The notes under the pieces: model-generated
The model's database searches: none
What the model was told of the DNA's origin: nothing
The model's input: only the letters and a program-made list of their open reading frames with translations
Program-made: the position numbers and the translations under genes
Assembly (NCBI RefSeq): GCF_008087625.1
Contig: NZ_CP042997.1
Location: 10,044,001 to 10,108,000 of the forward strand
DNA from: Aquisphaera giovannonii
Lineage (GTDB): Bacteria > Planctomycetota > Planctomycetia > Isosphaerales > Isosphaeraceae
DNA: 64,000 nucleotides
Direction: 5' to 3'
Part shown: one piece after another, positions 61,471 through 64,000 of the stretch
Position numbering within the stretch: the first letter of the stretch is position 1
Layout: each line of letters opens with the position of its first letter

Positions 61471-63048
61471 ATGAATCGACCACGGATGTCCCGGATGCCG
61501 CTGATCGCCGCGGTTGGACTGCTCCTGCCCTTCGCCTCCCCCCTCCCCGCGGCCGCGACGGCCGCCGCCCAGCCCCCCGCCCCCGCCGCCGACGCGAAGC
61601 CCGCCGAGGGGGACCAGGAGGCGAGGATCCGGGAGTCGGTCGTGAAGATCACGGCCACGCTCCGCTATCCGGACATCCTCCGCCCCTGGACCAAGCAGAG
61701 CCCCCGCGAGGCCAGCGGCACCGGCGTGGTCATCGACGGCAAGCGGATCCTCACCAATGCCCACATGGTCCTCTACGCCAGCCAGCTCTTCGTGGAGAGC
61801 CAGCAGTCCAGCGACAAGCTCGCGGCCACCGTGGAGGCCGTCAGCCCCGGCATGGACCTCGCCGTCATCAGGCTCGACGACGAGTCGTTCTTCGAGAAGC
61901 GCCCGCCGCTCACGCGCGTCCAGGCCCTGCCCGAGGTCAAGGAGGCCGTGGTCGTCTACGGGTATCCCCAGGGGGGCTCCAGCCTCTCCGTCACCAAGGG
62001 GATCGTCTCGCGGATCGAGTTCGTCGGCTACAACGAGGGGGCCAGCGGCGTCCGCATCCAGGTGGACGCCCCCATCAACCCGGGCAACAGCGGCGGACCC
62101 GCCCTGGTGGACGGCAAGATGATCGGCCTGATCTTCAGCAAGCTGACCCAGGCGGACAACATCGGCTACATCATCCCCGGCGAGGAGATCGAGCTGTTCC
62201 TCCGGGACATCAAGGACGGCCATTACGACGGCAAGCCCGACATGCACGACTCCCTCCAGACCTTCGAGAACGCCGCCCTCCGCGGCTTCCTCCAGGTCGA
62301 CCGCAAGACGCAGGGCATGATCGTCCACCGGCCGGCCGAGGAGAAGGCGGACTACCCGCTGAAGACCTGGGACCTGATCACGAAGATCGGCGACAAGGAG
62401 ATCGACAACGTCGGCATGGTGAAGGTCAAGGAGAACCTCCGCCTCCAGTTCCGCTACCTGATCCAGTCGCTGGCGAAGGACGAGGCCGTCCCCATGACGA
62501 TCGTCCGCAAGGGCAAGCCCGAGGCGATCCGGCTCCCCGTGCCGAGGAAGTGGCCGATGCTCATCGAGCCGCTCCAGGGCAAGTACCCGCCGTACTTCAT
62601 CTACGGCCCGCTGGTCTTCTCCTCGGCCAGCCGCGACCTGGCGGCGGCCCTCGACCGCCCCGGCAGCCCCGTGGGCGCGCTGCTCGCCATGATGGGCAGC
62701 CCCCTGGCCACCCGCCGCGGCGACCGCCAGGCCTTCCCCGGCGAGGAGCTCGTCCTCGTCACCTCGCCCATGTTCCCCCACGCCATCGCCAAGGGATACG
62801 ACAACCCCTTCTCCAAGGTCGTCAAGGAGATCAACGGCACGAAGGTCAAGAACCTCCGCCACTTCGTCGAGCTGATCCGCGACAGCAAGAACAAGTACAC
62901 CACCATCTCCTTCGACGATCGCTTCTCCGAGACCATCGTCTTCGACCACCAGGAGGCCCTGAAGGCCACCGACGAGATCCTCTCGGACAACGGCATCCGC
63001 CAGCAGGCCTCCGACGACCTGCTATCGGTCTGGAAGAAGACGAACTAA
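61471..63048 (+). CDS. HtrA-like secreted serine protease with PDZ-like domain
   Basis: A 525-residue exported protease; ATG 61471 chosen, with ATG 61456 and 61486 in frame. Signal peptide R-M-P-L-I-A-A-V-G-L-L-L-P-F then A-A-A-T-A-A-A. Trypsin-like domain (residues 50-260): catalytic His in T-N-A-H-M-V, Asp in G-M-D-L-A-V-I, Ser in P-G-N-S-G-G-P-A-L. A PDZ-like part follows (D-L-I-T-K-I-G-D-K-E-I-D-N-V-G) and a second, C-terminal PDZ-like segment (V-K-E-I-N-G-T-K-V-K-N-L-R-H-F). This is the HtrA/Deg layout with both PDZ regions. Probably extracytoplasmic quality control. Confidence 0.9.
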   Translation: MNRPRMSRMPLIAAVGLLLPFASPLPAAATAAAQPPAPAADAKPAEGDQEARIRESVVKITATLRYPDILRPWTKQSPREASGTGVVIDGKRILTNAHMVLYASQLFVESQQSSDKLAATVEAVSPGMDLAVIRLDDESFFEKRPPLTRVQALPEVKEAVVVYGYPQGGSSLSVTKGIVSRIEFVGYNEGASGVRIQVDAPINPGNSGGPALVDGKMIGLIFSKLTQADNIGYIIPGEEIELFLRDIKDGHYDGKPDMHDSLQTFENAALRGFLQVDRKTQGMIVHRPAEEKADYPLKTWDLITKIGDKEIDNVGMVKVKENLRLQFRYLIQSLAKDEAVPMTIVRKGKPEAIRLPVPRKWPMLIEPLQGKYPPYFIYGPLVFSSASRDLAAALDRPGSPVGALLAMMGSPLATRRGDRQAFPGEELVLVTSPMFPHAIAKGYDNPFSKVVKEINGTKVKNLRHFVELIRDSKNKYTTISFDDRFSETIVFDHQEALKATDEILSDNGIRQQASDDLLSVWKKTN

Positions 63049-63260
63049 CCACAGAAGCATGGAGGGCACAGAGAAGACCGGAAGAGAAGACGAGGAAGCG
63101 GGATGAGGGTTGCGGATCGCCGAACCGAGCCGCGGTCCCAGGCAGACGCTCTTCCCTGTTTCTGGTCTTCGTTGTGCCCTTCATGTCCTCGTGGCGGATC
63201 CTTTCTTCCTTCGCGGTTTCACTCTTCCGGTCTTCTCCGTGCCCTCTGTGCTTCTGTGGT
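63048..63260. repeat. 213-bp element with 39-bp terminal inverted repeats
   Basis: The left arm 63048-63086 (ACCACAGAAGCATGGAGGGC at its start) and the right arm 63222-63260 are inverted repeats with 36 of 39 positions matching. The left arm begins at the last base of the protease stop codon. The interior has no gene. Resembles a miniature inverted-repeat element or long hairpin. Confidence 0.75.
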
Positions 63261-63285
63261 CAGTCCCTCTTCAAGGATTCATCCC

Positions 63286-63936
63286 ATGCTGACAGTGACC
63301 TCGGTCGCCCTCTGGATCTCGCTGGTCGTCCCCGGGCAGGCGGACTCGGCCGCCTGGAAGCCCCTGTTCAATGGCAAGGACCTCGACGGCTGGAAGCACG
63401 TCGGCCCGGGCAAGTTCGTCGTCGAGGACGGCCAGCTCCGCACCGAGGGGGGCATGGGCCTGCTCTACTATGAGAAGGAGAAGCTGGGCGATTGCGTGAT
63501 CAGGGTCGTCTACAAGACGAAGGACCGGCGGTCGAACTCCGGCCTCTACATCCGGATCGCCGAGGCGCCGGCCGAGCCCTGGTACGCCGTGCATCACGGC
63601 TTCGAGGTCCAGATCGCCGACGGCGGCAACGGCTCGCGCGGCACCGGGTCGATCTACACCTTCGCGGAGTCCGCCGCCAAGCCGGCCGAGCCGGGCGAGT
63701 GGAACACGCTGGAGGTCACCCTCAGGGGCACCCGCGTGACCACCACCCTGAACGGCCAGCCCGCCGCCGACTTCGACTCCTCCACGCTGAAGGCCGACGC
63801 GGGCGACAAGGAAGGCCCCGGCGACCCCGCCCGCACCCCCCGGGCCGAGTCCGGCTACATCGGCCTCCAGAACCACGACGAAGGCTCCGTCGTCACCTTC
63901 AAGGAGGTCTCCGTCCGCCCGCTGGGCGCGAAGTGA
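63286..63936 (+). CDS. Secreted DUF1080 (3-keto-disaccharide-hydrolase-like) protein
   Basis: A 216-residue protein from ATG 63286. Short signal peptide (V-T-S-V-A-L-W-I-S-L-V-V-P-G-Q-A). The DUF1080 core begins W-K-P-L-F-N-G-K-D-L-D-G-W and continues F-V-V-E-D-G-Q-L-R-T-E, N-S-G-L-Y-I-R, G-F-E-V-Q-I-A-D, W-N-T-L-E-V-T-L and S-G-Y-I-G-L-Q-N-H. Jelly-roll fold; members are linked to glycan degradation and are abundant in Planctomycetes. The gene follows the inverted-repeat element. Confidence 0.9.
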   Translation: MLTVTSVALWISLVVPGQADSAAWKPLFNGKDLDGWKHVGPGKFVVEDGQLRTEGGMGLLYYEKEKLGDCVIRVVYKTKDRRSNSGLYIRIAEAPAEPWYAVHHGFEVQIADGGNGSRGTGSIYTFAESAAKPAEPGEWNTLEVTLRGTRVTTTLNGQPAADFDSSTLKADAGDKEGPGDPARTPRAESGYIGLQNHDEGSVVTFKEVSVRPLGAK

Positions 63937-64000
63937 CATGCGCTACGCCCCCGCGCCGCGACGGTGATCGGAGCGGGCCGCGGGGGCGATCGGCAGCGAC

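Overview
The window is very GC-rich bacterial chromosomal DNA with hallmarks of Planctomycetes, most likely Isosphaeraceae. These include a DUF1559 prepilin-like protein next to a small lipoprotein, a secreted FG-GAP protein with an N-terminal LEPLEDRRLLS sorting-type motif, leucine-rich-repeat proteins with one membrane anchor, a DUF1080 protein, Tat-exported aldo/keto reductases, and an rsmH gene standing outside any cell-wall cluster. The lineage is inferred from gene content; there is no rRNA gene. I saw no tRNA, CRISPR array or prophage.

Layout. 0-3.8 kb: end of a papain-like protease, a YbdK-type ligase, a VOC protein, a zinc-ribbon membrane protein and a PDZ protein. 4.1-8.5 kb (minus): a secreted FG-GAP/lipase protein followed 33 bp later by a thioredoxin-fold protein whose first active-site cysteine codon is TGA. 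8.9-13.9 kb: a DUF6599-like protein, an aldo/keto reductase, and a myo-inositol oxygenase / 44-aa membrane peptide / sugar transporter operon. 14.4-26.2 kb: mostly conserved hypotheticals, an IS5-type element, a Ski2-like helicase, a possible LSGC-motif deamidase, LRR protein, DoxX and rsmH. 27.6-34.4 kb: LRR protein, Pit phosphate transporter, dispersed repeats arranged symmetrically around a small gene, a GT5-like synthase, and a toxin-antitoxin pair with a decayed toxin. 34.9-42.8 kb: a stress cluster (UspA, P-type ATPase, UspA, Hsp20, two dodecins, DUF2267). 44.4-47.3 kb: TauE/SafE permease and an arsenic operon (ArsR, ArsM, arsenate-reductase-like phosphatase). 47.3-56.4 kb: gene remnants, rsmA, ribE, a Tat aldo/keto reductase, and an AraC regulator with a flavin disulfide oxidoreductase and a metallo-beta-lactamase-fold protein. 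56.5-64 kb: DUF3616, lipoprotein, DUF1559, response regulator, HtrA-like protease and DUF1080 protein.

The most striking feature is the putative selenoprotein at 4116-5813 (minus). It reads W-G-F-W-TGA-G-P-C in a TlpA/thioredoxin fold, remains open on both sides, and has a perfect 6-bp stem with a GTT loop just after the TGA, as expected of a bacterial SECIS element. Second is rsmA (49481-50740), which carries about 100 extra in-frame codons made largely of the palindromic repeats that also occur between genes here. Several repeat families (A-D below) fill most of the larger intergenic gaps.
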